From CAKOSP01 sp964549115 (GTDB lineage Bacteria; Bacillota_I; Bacilli_A; RF39; UBA660), in NCBI GenBank assembly GCA_964549115.1, contig CAZJTX010000001.1, positions 69,729-133,728 on the forward strand: a stretch of DNA of 64,000 nt. Direction: 5' to 3'. Numbering within the stretch: position 1 is the first letter of the stretch; every line of letters begins with the position of its first letter. The position numbers and the translations under genes were made by a program. Shown here in pieces: positions 63,443-64,000 of this stretch. The notes beneath the pieces were generated by a model. That model worked only from the letters and a program-made list of their open reading frames with translations, did no database searches and had not been told where the DNA came from.

Positions 63443-63625
63443 ATTTATGATTACGCACTTGCGAAATCGATCCTAAAGAGTGTGATTAAAACAACATAGT
63501 TTTCAATTAAACACCGTATATAAAGCAAATAAACATGTGTAGCGGTTAGGACTATTTTAGGGCAATATCTAAAAACCTTAGGTCTAAATTAATCCTAAAC
63601 AAAAAAAGAAGAAAGGAGGAAAATT

Positions 63626-63940
63626 ATGGCAAATCCACATATTTCTATAACTGATGAGTTAGATAATAAAGTGAGAACATATGCAGAAGAACATAATTTA
63701 AGATATTCTCATGCGGTAAGTAAATTATTAGAAAAAGCTTTAAAAGAAATTGAAATTGATAAAAAGTTTGATTCAATTATTAGACTTTTAAGAAAGACAA
63801 ATTTCAATACAAAATATAATGCAGAATTATTTGAACAATTATATTCAGACCTTGGACTTGAATTATCATCGAATCCTAAAACTAATGAATATATTAAAAA
63901 GTTTAAAAGCAAATATAAAAAAGATTACTATAGTGATTAA
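63626..63940 (+). CDS. Small ribbon-helix-helix-like protein, possible mobilization accessory protein
   Basis: 104 residues. The first 45 (PHISITDELDNKVRTYAEEHNLRYSHAVSKLLEKAL) read as a strand followed by two helices, the ribbon-helix-helix DNA-binding layout. A charged helical tail follows. AAAGGAGG precedes the ATG. Such proteins are commonly MobC-like relaxosome factors or antitoxin-type regulators. A neighbouring palindrome makes the first more likely; the deciding gene would be to the right of the window. Confidence 0.55.
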   Translation: MANPHISITDELDNKVRTYAEEHNLRYSHAVSKLLEKALKEIEIDKKFDSIIRLLRKTNFNTKYNAELFEQLYSDLGLELSSNPKTNEYIKKFKSKYKKDYYSD

Positions 63941-64000
63941 TAAACATATAGTAATTAGGCTACAATTAATGCAATGAAAGAACATTCATAGTTTAAACGA

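Noticed and set aside
1..64000. Mycoplasma-type genetic code (UGA as tryptophan)
   Set aside because: UGA ends serS, the NlpC/P60 gene at 42229 and other genes at positions where family length is complete, so the standard bacterial code applies.
1..64000. CRISPR array or insertion sequence
   Set aside because: No regularly spaced direct repeats, cas genes, or transposases with terminal inverted repeats were found.

Overview
The window is AT-rich DNA from a Gram-positive bacterium of the Bacillota, most likely an uncultured gut lineage of the Bacilli (RF39/Erysipelotrichia/Mollicutes neighbourhood). The reasons are strong AGGAGG-type ribosome sites, TTG and GTG starts, RNase J, LexA, AddAB, SufCSU, YlxM-FtsY, a class B sortase and a phosphoketolase. 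UGA is a stop codon here (for example serS and the NlpC/P60 gene at 42229), so this is genetic code 11 and not the mycoplasma code. The lineage is inferred from gene content only.

Layout. 1-9.9 kb: end of an unknown gene, a HExxH metallopeptidase paired with a class I glutamine amidotransferase, a lipoprotein, tRNA-Pro and tRNA-Arg, an ion/carboxylate-type transporter, lysS, a small wall-sorted protein, a class B sortase with a large extra N-terminal domain, a membrane protein and an SDR dehydrogenase. 10-32.9 kb: a roughly 23 kb cell-surface locus. It holds ten membrane-targeted surface proteins, six of them with clear TasA/camelysin-like leaders, a large beta-helix-like protein, two ER/SipW-type (Ser-His) signal peptidases and a degenerate third one. 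With them are a membrane-anchored McrB-like AAA+ ATPase, a DUF2357-like partner without a visible nuclease, and a cytoplasmic coiled-coil protein. 33-60.8 kb: housekeeping genes (ylxM-ftsY, rnjA, lexA, rhomboid, rluD-lspA, NlpC/P60 hydrolases, a lipid kinase, miaB, serS, the suf operon, rnr, addAB, xfp). 60.8-64 kb: tRNA-His followed by a mobile-element edge with a large serine recombinase, a leader-peptide/terminator switch, a GC-rich palindrome resembling an origin of transfer, and a ribbon-helix-helix-like protein.

How the genes may work together. In Bacillus the SipW peptidase processes TasA and TapA, which build matrix fibres. Here two dedicated SipW-type peptidases sit in one run of genes with an McrB/DUF2357-like pair and a putative fibre subunit, and four near-full-length paralogous subunits are encoded next door. 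The simplest reading is a dedicated export and assembly system for surface fibres or adhesins in which an McrB-like motor, normally known from restriction, has a surface role. That reading is inference from sequence and gene order.

Other points worth checking: a tandem duplication scar between two NlpC/P60 genes, a rod-shaped structured non-coding segment between serS and miaB, a suf operon without SufB, a probable LexA operator over the lexA promoter, and a probable AUA start codon.
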